Notes under the pieces: generated by a model | Databases searched by the model: none | Seen by the model: only the letters and a program-made list of their open reading frames with translations | What the model was told of the DNA's origin: nothing | DNA from: Candidatus Kaiserbacteria bacterium | GTDB taxonomy: Bacteria > Patescibacteriota > Minisyncoccia > Phycocordibacterales > Phycocordibacteraceae | Direction of reading: 5' to 3' | DNA: 17,881 bases | Assembly (NCBI GenBank): GCA_016182285.1 | Contig: JACOXQ010000071.1 | Location: 1 to 17,881 of the forward strand | Program-made: the position numbers and the translations under genes | Shown: positions 1 through 5,667 of the stretch, piece by piece | Layout of the letters: each line of letters starts with the position of its first letter | How positions within the stretch are numbered: position 1 is the stretch's first letter

Positions 1-255
1 GAAATGAACTACCCCCTCACGATCTGGGCCGGGAGCAAAAATGAACTCCAGCCCACCGATTGTTTGCCGGCTCAAGGCGGTAATCTGTCTTTCTTCAGCA
101 ACAGAAAGAAAAATGGCTTTCCCGCCCTCTCCGATTTTCTTTGTTGCCTCAAGGAGCTGGACCAGGAGGGACACTTCAGAGAATGCTCGCAAAGGTCCCA
201 TGTCCTCCAATATCGTCAACGTCTTTTCTTGTTCGTTTACCCGAAAGAGCTTCAT
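1..255 (-). CDS. Hypothetical protein, partial (3' end off the left edge)
   Basis: An open frame of 85 codons runs from an ATG at 255 to the window edge with no stop, so the C-terminus is missing. It begins MKLFRVNEQEKTLTILEDMG. The start is chosen because a strong Shine-Dalgarno (GGAGGT, 3 nt before the ATG) precedes it, which is much better than at most genes here. I recognise no family. The visible part looks like a soluble mixed alpha/beta protein with no signal peptide or membrane helix. It lies 49 nt downstream of the HKD nuclease gene on the same strand, so it could be co-transcribed, but the own ribosome site and flatter codon use suggest a separate unit. It shares these traits with the unknown gene at 11894-12502. 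Plus-strand frames over the same bases have no comparable start signal and are probably shadows. Confidence 0.6.
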   Translation of the reverse strand, partial: MKLFRVNEQEKTLTILEDMGPLRAFSEVSLLVQLLEATKKIGEGGKAIFLSVAEERQITALSRQTIGGLEFIFAPGPDREGVVHF

Positions 256-304
256 GGCACCTCCATATGGTTTATCGAACAGGCAGACAATAGCAAATTT
301 GGCC

Positions 305-1216
305 TTAATTAGAAAGCTGGCTAGGATCGGAGAGGACGATTTCGGCTTTATTTTCGTACATGGAGATTTTGCCGGTAATGGTGACGACTTGTCCAACATA
401 GCGGGAGAGGTCGCCGAATTTTTTCGCGTCGTCGGCGAAGATGACTCCTGAAAATGCGCAGGTTTTGTAGTTTTCGCAGAAATCCAGAAAGACAGTGCCG
501 GTTTTAGAAGTGTATGCGTCAATTAGAGTGCCGCGCACGGAGGCTACTTGGCCTACGTGCGCGAGGGCTTCGGTGTAATTTATCGTTCCGATAGAAACTG
601 GCGCGGCCGCTCCCGCGGCCGCGCTGTTACCGCGATAAGCATTTAGTAATTTCTTTAGAATATTCTCATATGCTTTGCGCAGATTTTCGTCAGTGCCGAT
701 CTCCAGAATCTCATCATTGATAGTAGTCGCGGACTTGGTCCAGTTGTAACTGCCGAACGCGTACGCCTGTTCGGTTACCAGAAGTTTAATATGCATAATG
801 CCGTTGCCGGTTGCGTGCCTCTCCGCCACTACGGGGATTCCGCCGTCTTTAAGTATTTTAATGATCGGCGCGCCGTAGCTGTTTGAACTCTGCTCGGAGT
901 CAACGACTCCGCGCACGTCCACCCCGCGCTTCTTCGCCGCGACGAGAGCGTCGGCGATGCTCGGAAGCGTGAATGTATAAATCGCGAAGTAGATATAATT
1001 CTCCGCCTCATTGATGAGCGCGATGAGTTCTTGGTCATTTTGTTTTTTGTCCAAACTGTAAATCACTCGCACGGCGCCGGCAGCCGGCGCCGTGACGGTC
1101 TGTGCCGGAATATTCACATTCTCCGGCGCCGCATTTCCGCCGAGAACGTACCCCGCGCCGCCCGCGGAAAGCGCGAGTGCGAGCGCCGCCACAGCTCTGG
1201 TCACCTTTCCTTTCAT
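305..1216 (-). CDS. Membrane-anchored phospholipase D-like (HKD) nuclease with C-terminal OB-like domain
   Basis: 303 aa. Residues 7-27 form a hydrophobic N-terminal segment without a lipobox Cys, so a membrane anchor or signal peptide is likely and the rest should lie outside the cell. Residues about 50-195 are a single PLD-like domain of the Nuc type: YFAIYTFT near 76-83, then HIK at 142-144 and GSYNWT at 155-160. The position that is Asp in classical HxKxxxxD is Glu149. One HKD half per chain means it would act as a dimer; in this family the role is phosphodiester cleavage, often of DNA. Residues about 206-303 resemble an OB-fold (VGQVASVRGTL, VGQVVTITGKI) and hold the only two cysteines, C247 and C253, a possible disulfide. 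The start at 1216 forms an ATGA overlap with the DedA stop, implying translational coupling. A longer in-frame extension to 1516 lies inside the DedA gene and was rejected. The substrate is inferred. Confidence 0.85.
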   Translation of the reverse strand: MKGKVTRAVAALALALSAGGAGYVLGGNAAPENVNIPAQTVTAPAAGAVRVIYSLDKKQNDQELIALINEAENYIYFAIYTFTLPSIADALVAAKKRGVDVRGVVDSEQSSNSYGAPIIKILKDGGIPVVAERHATGNGIMHIKLLVTEQAYAFGSYNWTKSATTINDEILEIGTDENLRKAYENILKKLLNAYRGNSAAAGAAAPVSIGTINYTEALAHVGQVASVRGTLIDAYTSKTGTVFLDFCENYKTCAFSGVIFADDAKKFGDLSRYVGQVVTITGKISMYENKAEIVLSDPSQLSN

Positions 1217-1800
1217 AACTCGCTCTTCTTGGCGCGGTACATCTTTATATTGTGCCTGGCGACGAGGAAGAGCACAGCGAGAAGCAAAAGCGCTAGGCCC
1301 CAGCGCGCATGCACGAGCCACTTGGAGGAGATGCTGCCGAACCAATATGCAGCGGAGAACAGGGCGGTCGTCCACACCGATATGGCGGCGAGTATTGTCA
1401 GCGCAAAGATGGAGAAGCGCGAGCGAAAGAAACCGCTCGCCGTGTATGTCGGAAGGCGCGAGCCCGGAATGAAGCGGGCCGAGAATACGGTGAGGACGTA
1501 TCGGCTCGCTAGCCATGCGCGGAAAGGCGCGATGAGGTCGTGGTCAACGTAGCGCGCGAGCCTCGGATGCGTGCGCGCGAGTCGGCCGAGCGAGTATAAG
1601 CCGATGTCGCCGAGGATCACGCCGGCGTAGAGGGAGAAGAGCGCGACCGGCACCGCTATCAAGCCGTCGGCCGCTAAGACGCCCACGATGATGGTCGTCA
1701 CATCCTCCAAGACTGCCGCGCAGAGAATGATAGCGAGCGACAACAGAAGTATCTGACTGCCGACAGCGCCGCTTATAAAATCCAGAAAGAAAGGATACAT
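1213..1800 (-). CDS. DedA/VTT-domain family membrane protein
   Basis: 195 aa integral membrane protein. Family marks are the acidic pair E32-D33 in the first long hydrophobic stretch, the GVILGDIGLYSLGRLA segment (about 60-75) and the FSARFIPGSRLPTYTASG segment (about 106-123), followed by two C-terminal hydrophobic helices and a short basic tail. DedA proteins belong to the VTT/SNARE-associated superfamily. Characterised members act in proton-dependent transport or flipping of undecaprenyl-phosphate or phospholipids across the cytoplasmic membrane; which substrate applies here cannot be read from sequence. It is the first gene of a two-gene unit, and its TGA overlaps the ATG of the HKD nuclease. 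The start at 1800 is the first ATG and gives the usual length. It is divergent from the VKOR gene with 74 bp between the start codons. The family call is firm and the function is not. Confidence 0.88.
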   Translation of the reverse strand: MYPFFLDFISGAVGSQILLLSLAIILCAAVLEDVTTIIVGVLAADGLIAVPVALFSLYAGVILGDIGLYSLGRLARTHPRLARYVDHDLIAPFRAWLASRYVLTVFSARFIPGSRLPTYTASGFFRSRFSIFALTILAAISVWTTALFSAAYWFGSISSKWLVHARWGLALLLLAVLFLVARHNIKMYRAKKSEL

Positions 1801-1838
1801 ACGAACTATCCCAGTGTATCAGATCTGCCATCGCCCAT

Positions 1839-1867
1839 TTGCACGGAGACGGGAAGGCGCGTATTCT
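1839..1867 (+). promoter_or_regulatory. Possible promoter of the VKOR gene
   Basis: TTGCAC (1839-1844) and TATTCT (1862-1867) are separated by 17 nt in the short divergent gap. Transcription would begin close to the ATG at 1875, giving a nearly leaderless message, which fits the lack of a well-placed Shine-Dalgarno there. Matches to the sigma70 consensus are only 3/6 and 4/6. Confidence 0.3.
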
Positions 1868-1874
1868 AGTCTTT

Positions 1875-2375
1875 ATGAAGCGAATCGGAGTAGTGTGCAT
1901 CCTTATTCTGGCCTTTTTCGGACTCGCGAATTCGGCGTATCTGGCTCAGCAGGAAGCAAGCGGGGAGCCGCTTATCTGCAATATACAAAACTTCTCCGGA
2001 TGCAATATCGTTACCTCCAGCGAGTATTCAAAACTCTTCGGAATACCTCTGGCGGAATACGGAGTCCTCTTCTACGGCATCTTATTTGTTCTTGCCGCTC
2101 TTGAACTCGTAATATTTGACCGGTTGTTGCGCCGATTCCTGCAGGCGATTTCGCTTACAGGCGTTATTTTTTCTCTTTATTTCACATTCGTTCAAATTTT
2201 TTTCATAGGCGCACTCTGCATCTACTGCCTCACTTCAGCAGCAATTGCATTTCTCATACTTGTATTCGCGAGTTTTATTGAGCCCGTAAGGATTACAAAA
2301 CGCCGCAACCATCCACCGATGAGCCCTCCGCCCGCACCGCCCGCCCGGAATCTCAGGATGCCGCCGATTTCCTGA
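1875..2375 (+). CDS. Vitamin K epoxide reductase (VKOR) family thiol oxidoreductase
   Basis: 166 aa from the ATG at 1875. An in-frame TTG at 1839 would add 12 polar residues before the first helix and is less likely. The protein has about four membrane helices. A first loop carries C35 and C43 followed by the family-typical GIPLAEYG motif (56-63), and the active-site CIYC motif (C115, C118) sits at the start of the last helix. In bacteria VKOR homologues take the place of DsbB: they use quinone to re-form disulfides in an extracytoplasmic thioredoxin-like partner. No DsbA-like domain is fused here and none is encoded in this window. A Pro-rich tail (PPMSPPPAPP) ends the protein. The next gene starts 5 nt after the stop, so the two probably share a transcript. 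The neighbouring secreted HKD nuclease has a two-Cys pair that could be a client, which is inference. Confidence 0.88.
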   Translation: MKRIGVVCILILAFFGLANSAYLAQQEASGEPLICNIQNFSGCNIVTSSEYSKLFGIPLAEYGVLFYGILFVLAALELVIFDRLLRRFLQAISLTGVIFSLYFTFVQIFFIGALCIYCLTSAAIAFLILVFASFIEPVRITKRRNHPPMSPPPAPPARNLRMPPIS

Positions 2376-2380
2376 ACGGT

Positions 2381-3538
2381 ATGCGTTACGTCATTCTCGC
2401 GCTTCTCGTTGCACTTCTCCTGCCGACGAATTCTTATGCGGCTCGTCTCTCGTCGTCCTTTTCAGCCGGACGTTCTCTTCTTGTGGCCAGTTCTTCTCCA
2501 GGCAATGCGTATTCTGCCGGCCTTTCTGTTGTACACACGGCGAATGTGTCCGGCGACTTATCTGTGTTGGGAGGGTCCGTTGTAACCGCCGCTCCAGTAT
2601 CTGGCGATGAACTTCTAATTGCAGGTTCCATACGTTCGCGCGCGCGCGTCGGCGGCGACGTACGGGCGGTCGGCGGCAGCATTTCTGTCGAAGAACACAT
2701 CAGCGGCGATTTAGCCGCCTTCGGCTATTCCGTTAACGACTCGGGCAAAACTGGGGGCAGCGTTTTCATCGTTGCCGCCAATACGACGATATCAAACGGC
2801 GCTTCCGGACCGGTCACGATATACGGCAATAATATTTCACTTTCCGGAGACTTTGCAAATAATGTAGATATAGTCGCAATTGGGCGGGTTGCTCTCGCCG
2901 CGAGTACAACAATTGCCGGCAAACTCTCTTACCAAGCGCCTGAACCGGCTGCCATTCCGGAATCTGCCGTCATAACCGGAGGCGTTGAATACACGAACGC
3001 ATCGTATCTTCCGGATGCCGGAACGTCGCGCATCCTTTCCGTTATAAGCATTGGATTTTTCCTATTCGTACGAATATTGGGAGCACTCATACTGACCGGC
3101 CTTCTCGCAGGACTCTTTCCGAAGCTCGCGGAGGCTGTGACAGAGAGCGCGTGCACGGCGCGTCCGAGCAGAATCCTGCTGACCACCCTGCTCGGTTTCG
3201 CGGTATTCGTAGTAACTCCTGTGCTTTTCTTGATACTCGCTCTGACGTTCGTCGGCATCGGACTCGCCATGCTTCTCTTCATCTCGTACTCTTTTATTCT
3301 GCTTCTGTCCCTTGCATACTCCGGCATTTTCCTCGGAAGTCTCTTTTCGCGCCGCTATATGAAGCGTGAGACTGTGCTGTGGCATGACGGGGTATTCGGC
3401 ATGCTCGTTTTGTCTCTGATAGCGCTCGTCCCGTATGTCGGAATTTTCATAGTGATGCTTCTAACCACGTTTATGTCCGGCGTTCTCCTTCTTATTTTTT
3501 TCAACTTTGCATTCCCGCACGAAGATAACACCCCGTAA
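2381..3538 (+). CDS. Secreted beta-solenoid (bactofilin-like) protein with C-terminal membrane helices
   Basis: 385 aa. A clear signal peptide (1-20, likely cleaved after SYA) is followed by a repetitive region in which a small-Gly-[Asp/Ser] motif recurs every 17 residues (glycines at 58, 75, 92, 109, 126 and 143; for example VSGDL, ISGDL). This spacing fits one rung of a right-handed beta-solenoid such as those of bactofilins or polymer-forming domains. After about residue 215 come several strongly hydrophobic stretches (about 217-245, 265-325 and 338-378), giving four to six membrane helices, and a short acidic tail. The topology implies an extracytoplasmic solenoid tethered to the membrane, unlike cytosolic bactofilins. 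Similar architectures are usually annotated as hypothetical in CPR genomes. It follows VKOR by 5 nt and precedes endonuclease III by 5 nt. A structural or envelope-organising role is only a guess. Confidence 0.75.
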   Translation: MRYVILALLVALLLPTNSYAARLSSSFSAGRSLLVASSSPGNAYSAGLSVVHTANVSGDLSVLGGSVVTAAPVSGDELLIAGSIRSRARVGGDVRAVGGSISVEEHISGDLAAFGYSVNDSGKTGGSVFIVAANTTISNGASGPVTIYGNNISLSGDFANNVDIVAIGRVALAASTTIAGKLSYQAPEPAAIPESAVITGGVEYTNASYLPDAGTSRILSVISIGFFLFVRILGALILTGLLAGLFPKLAEAVTESACTARPSRILLTTLLGFAVFVVTPVLFLILALTFVGIGLAMLLFISYSFILLLSLAYSGIFLGSLFSRRYMKRETVLWHDGVFGMLVLSLIALVPYVGIFIVMLLTTFMSGVLLLIFFNFAFPHEDNTP

Positions 3539-3543
3539 ATGTT

Positions 3544-4194
3544 ATGAATCGCGAGGCACGCTTCAAGAAGATAGTTGCGTATTTAAAAAAGGCGTACCCG
3601 GAACCGAAGAGCGAGCTCGTACACACAACGCCGTTTCAATTTGTCGCGGCAGTGATTCTCTCGGCGCAGTGCACCGACAAGGCGGTGAATAAAGTCACCG
3701 GGACGCTTTTTAAAAAATATAAAAATGTGAAAGATTTCGCGAAAGCGAATCCTGCGACATTCACGAAAGAGATTTCTTCAATTCCGTTTTTTCGCAATAA
3801 AGCGAGGGCGATTATCGGCGCGGCGGGGGAAATTCAGGCGCGGCACGGCGGAGCCGTGCCGCGCACCGAACGCGAACTAGTCGCGCTCCCCGGCATCGGC
3901 TACAAGACCGCGCATGTGATTCTCGGCGAGCTCTACGATATATGGGAGGGCATCGCGACCGATACGCACGTGAAGCGCTTCGCGAAGCGTTTTGACTTGA
4001 CCGACAACAACGACCTTACGAAAATCTCAAAAGATTTGGAGCGTCTTATTCCGAAAAAAGATTGGAAATATGTAAACAACGGCTTCGTCCTCTACGGCAG
4101 GTACGTTTGCCCCGCGCGCCCGCACGACTGTGCAGAGCACCCCATCACCAAACTCTGGCCGCCCGCGGCGAAGAGGTGGCCTCGTAGCAAATAA
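3544..4194 (+). CDS. nth: Endonuclease III-like DNA glycosylase/AP lyase with an incomplete iron-sulfur motif
   Basis: 216 aa, close to the usual 210 of the family. The helix-hairpin-helix LPGIGYKTA (115-123) supplies catalytic Lys121, and ATDTHVKRF (138-146) supplies catalytic Asp140, matching Lys120 and Asp138 of the Escherichia coli enzyme. ILSAQCTDKAVN (38-49) is the conserved N-terminal helix. Its role is base-excision repair: removal of oxidised pyrimidines and cleavage 3' of the abasic site. The C-terminal [4Fe-4S] motif C-x6-C-x2-C-x5-C is degenerate. C189 and C196 are present, but the third and fourth positions read H199 and W205, so a standard cluster is unlikely. The start is the only ATG that gives the full N-terminal helix. 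It is the last gene of the 1875-4194 run and converges on the MFS gene, with a hairpin between them. Confidence 0.88.
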   Translation: MNREARFKKIVAYLKKAYPEPKSELVHTTPFQFVAAVILSAQCTDKAVNKVTGTLFKKYKNVKDFAKANPATFTKEISSIPFFRNKARAIIGAAGEIQARHGGAVPRTERELVALPGIGYKTAHVILGELYDIWEGIATDTHVKRFAKRFDLTDNNDLTKISKDLERLIPKKDWKYVNNGFVLYGRYVCPARPHDCAEHPITKLWPPAAKRWPRSK

Positions 4195-4195
4195 G

Positions 4196-4222
4196 CCAGT
4201 GAAAGCCTTAAGCTCTCACTGG
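4196..4222. terminator. Bidirectional hairpin between nth and the MFS gene
   Basis: CCAGTGA (4196-4202) pairs with TCACTGG (4216-4222). After one mismatch, AGC (4204-4206) pairs with GCT (4212-4214) around a 5-nt loop. It begins 2 nt after the nth stop and contains the MFS stop codon. There is no strong T-run on the plus side and only a weak TTATTT on the minus side, so it may be an RNA 3'-end stabiliser or a weak terminator for two convergent genes. Confidence 0.5.
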
Positions 4223-5386
4223 GCGCACGGGGCGGAAGTCTCTGATAAACAAAGTCGTGATCGCGCCGCCTATCGCGACGATGCCGCCGGTAATAGCGAA
4301 GAAGGCCCCAAAATTATTGCCGAAAATGAGTATGGCGCTTCCGATAAGAGGGGCGATTAGTTCGGAGAGAGGCCATATCCCGCGGAATATGCTTACCGAA
4401 TTGATGTCCTTCTCCGAGACCAGCCTGAAGAAGTGTCCTTCGGTCATGCTCTCAACTAAGCCGGCCCCTATTCTGGTCGCCACAAGCACAGCCACTATGA
4501 GCCATATCGGAGAGGCGGCGGTCAAAAGCCCGATGGCCCCGAGAGCGGCTCCGGCGATGAGGAAGCCGGCGAACATCATCTCTTTATCCCCTATGAACTT
4601 GTCGGCTATGACGCCGGCGGGAAATTCTATGAGCACGTATGGTACGAGCATCACGGCGAACATCCAGCCGAGCTCGCTCCATGGAATTCCGAGAACCGTA
4701 TGCAGGTACAGGGGCGTGTAAAATGGGGCCCAGAAGAAAAACAGATACAGTATGAAGTGCGCGACTGTGACCGCGGCCAGGTCCCTGTCGCGGAATATGC
4801 GCCGGAGAGTGTCGTCCATGCGCGAGAGGACAGGCGGCCTGCCGAGGGGCAGCTTGCTCGCGGCGAGGAGCACTATCAGGGGGATTATGCCTCCGGCGGC
4901 GGCGATAAAAACGCGATAGTAGGCGTCCGTGGAGGCCAAGAGAGCGCCGATAAGGAGCGGTGCGGCGAGCGCGGCCAGATTCCAGCCGGTAATGAACATC
5001 GTCCGCACGCGCCCGGTAACGCCCTCCTCTTCCACAGTCGCCTCCAAAAGCAGGTCCAGCTGATAAGCGAGGAACGGCTGGATGCCGAGAGAGAGCGCCG
5101 CGAATATACTGCCGGTTACGGCGCCGGGCGCCCCCGCGAGCGCAAATAGAGAGAGCATTTCCAAGATAGAGACCACTAAGGCCAGCTGCTGGGCGCCGTA
5201 TTTGGCGACCAAGCGTGGCATGAGAGGGAACAGGAGGCAGGCCGCAAGAGGGCCCATGGCTATCACGACCCCGGCCCGTACGTCGGACATATATTGGGTC
5301 AGGTACGGGATCATTACGAGTATGATCGCCGTAGAAAAGAACGCGAAAAAGAAATTGCTTAAAGAAATTATGACCCGCGGCCGCAT
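4208..5386 (-). CDS. Major facilitator superfamily (MFS) transporter
   Basis: 392 aa with about 12 membrane helices in two halves. MFS motif A appears after helix 2 as MPRLVAKYGAQQLA (about 55-68) and more clearly in the second half as FPAGVIADKFIGDKEMM, the usual pseudo-twofold signature. A charged central loop (about 175-205, SRMDDTLRRIFRDRD) separates the halves. MFS proteins are secondary carriers driven by ion gradients. I see no subfamily motif that identifies the substrate, so drug efflux, sugar or nucleotide transport are all possible. It is monocistronic: it converges on nth, and the next minus-strand gene upstream (RNase J) ends 281 nt away behind terminator-like hairpins. The start at 5386 gives a normal first helix, with little Shine-Dalgarno signal. 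The upstream region is unusually structured. Confidence 0.82.
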   Translation of the reverse strand: MRPRVIISLSNFFFAFFSTAIILVMIPYLTQYMSDVRAGVVIAMGPLAACLLFPLMPRLVAKYGAQQLALVVSILEMLSLFALAGAPGAVTGSIFAALSLGIQPFLAYQLDLLLEATVEEEGVTGRVRTMFITGWNLAALAAPLLIGALLASTDAYYRVFIAAAGGIIPLIVLLAASKLPLGRPPVLSRMDDTLRRIFRDRDLAAVTVAHFILYLFFFWAPFYTPLYLHTVLGIPWSELGWMFAVMLVPYVLIEFPAGVIADKFIGDKEMMFAGFLIAGAALGAIGLLTAASPIWLIVAVLVATRIGAGLVESMTEGHFFRLVSEKDINSVSIFRGIWPLSELIAPLIGSAILIFGNNFGAFFAITGGIVAIGGAITTLFIRDFRPVRPVRA

Positions 5387-5417
5387 GTCTTAGAGAGCAT
5401 AACACATGGAAAACACT

Positions 5418-5433
5418 GCTCACTTTCGTGAGC
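5418..5433 (-). other. GNRA-type hairpin in the leader of the MFS gene
   Basis: On the minus strand GCTCAC-GAAA-GTGAGC forms a perfect 6-bp stem with a GAAA tetraloop, followed by AGTGTTTTCC, about 30 nt before the MFS start. The GNRA loop appears only in the minus-strand RNA, supporting a role in the MFS leader. It could be a weak attenuator or a stability element. Confidence 0.35.
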
Positions 5434-5478
5434 CGCCAACGGGTGCCACCACTCATGCTGCTACGAGCGTGATGAAGG

Positions 5479-5516
5479 TGATACCTTTTTCAAGCTATAG
5501 CTTAAATTTGGTATCA
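5479..5516. promoter_or_regulatory. Concentric inverted repeat upstream of the MFS gene (possible operator)
   Basis: TGATACC (5479-5485) and GGTATCA (5510-5516) are perfect inverted arms. A 12-bp perfect palindrome AAGCTATAGCTT (5492-5503) sits at exactly the same centre, between bases 5497 and 5498. The intervening bases are not symmetrical. This resembles a site for a dimeric or tetrameric regulator and lies 93-130 nt before the MFS start. No regulator gene is adjacent. Confidence 0.4.
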
Positions 5517-5518
5517 AC

Positions 5519-5544
5519 AAAACATCTCATAAAAACATCTCATA
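5519..5544. repeat. Two-copy tandem repeat, 13-nt period
   Basis: AACATCTCATA occurs at 5521-5531 and again at 5534-5544, with A-rich spacers, giving a 13-nt period. It lies between the MFS upstream inverted repeat and the terminator at 5546. With only two copies, no function can be assigned. Confidence 0.5.
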
Positions 5545-5545
5545 C

Positions 5546-5588
5546 AAAAACCGCGCATATGGAAGAATGATTCCAGTGCGCGGTTTTT
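5546..5588. terminator. Bidirectional rho-independent terminator
   Basis: A perfect 12-bp stem (5546-5557 with 5577-5588; CCGCGCA paired with TGCGCGG, flanked by A5 and T5) encloses a second stem, TGGAA/TTCCA (5560-5564 with 5571-5575). A T-run follows on both strands. It lies about 80 nt beyond the RNase J stop and insulates the MFS promoter region from it. Confidence 0.78.
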
Positions 5589-5605
5589 GTTTTCTGTAAA
5601 CAGCA

Positions 5606-5632
5606 AACCCGTGGCGCTTCGCGCCGCGGGTT
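5606..5632. terminator. Hairpin downstream of RNase J
   Basis: AACCCG (5606-5611) pairs with CGGGTT (5627-5632), then a T/G position, then GGCGC (5613-5617) with GCGCC (5621-5625) around a TTC loop. It is the first strong hairpin after the RNase J stop and is followed on the minus strand by TTTGCTG, so it may be the primary RNase J terminator, with 5546-5588 as a second one. Confidence 0.55.
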
Positions 5633-5645
5633 GTTTCTGTGATTC

Positions 5646-5664
5646 GCTAAAGCCTCTAGCGCCT
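5646..5664 (+). repeat. Intergenic repeat copy downstream of RNase J
   Basis: GCTAAAGCCTCTAGCGCCT lies 3 nt beyond the RNase J stop codon (minus strand). It matches the 17-mer at 10142-10158 except for a 2-nt insertion. Relative to the preceding gene the two copies are in opposite orientation. Confidence 0.4.
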
Positions 5665-5667
5665 GAA

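Noticed and set aside
305..1516. A 100-residue N-terminal extension of the HKD nuclease
   Set aside because: It lies inside the DedA gene, lacks a ribosome site, and the internal ATG at 1216 gives a proper signal/anchor segment and an ATGA overlap.
1031..1552. Plus-strand frames across the nuclease/DedA genes
   Set aside because: Compositionally biased shadow translations with no start signal, opposite two recognisable proteins.
4584..5456. Long minus-strand frame (290 codons) across the MFS gene
   Set aside because: Arg/His/Gly-rich, low-complexity translation with no family features; the overlapping frame encodes a clear 12-helix transporter.
5434..5456. GGTGGCACCCG in the MFS leader resembling a T-box antiterminator core
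   Set aside because: It matches the T-box core only in part, has no recognisable Stem I specifier loop or matching terminator, and precedes a transporter with no amino-acid link that I can show.
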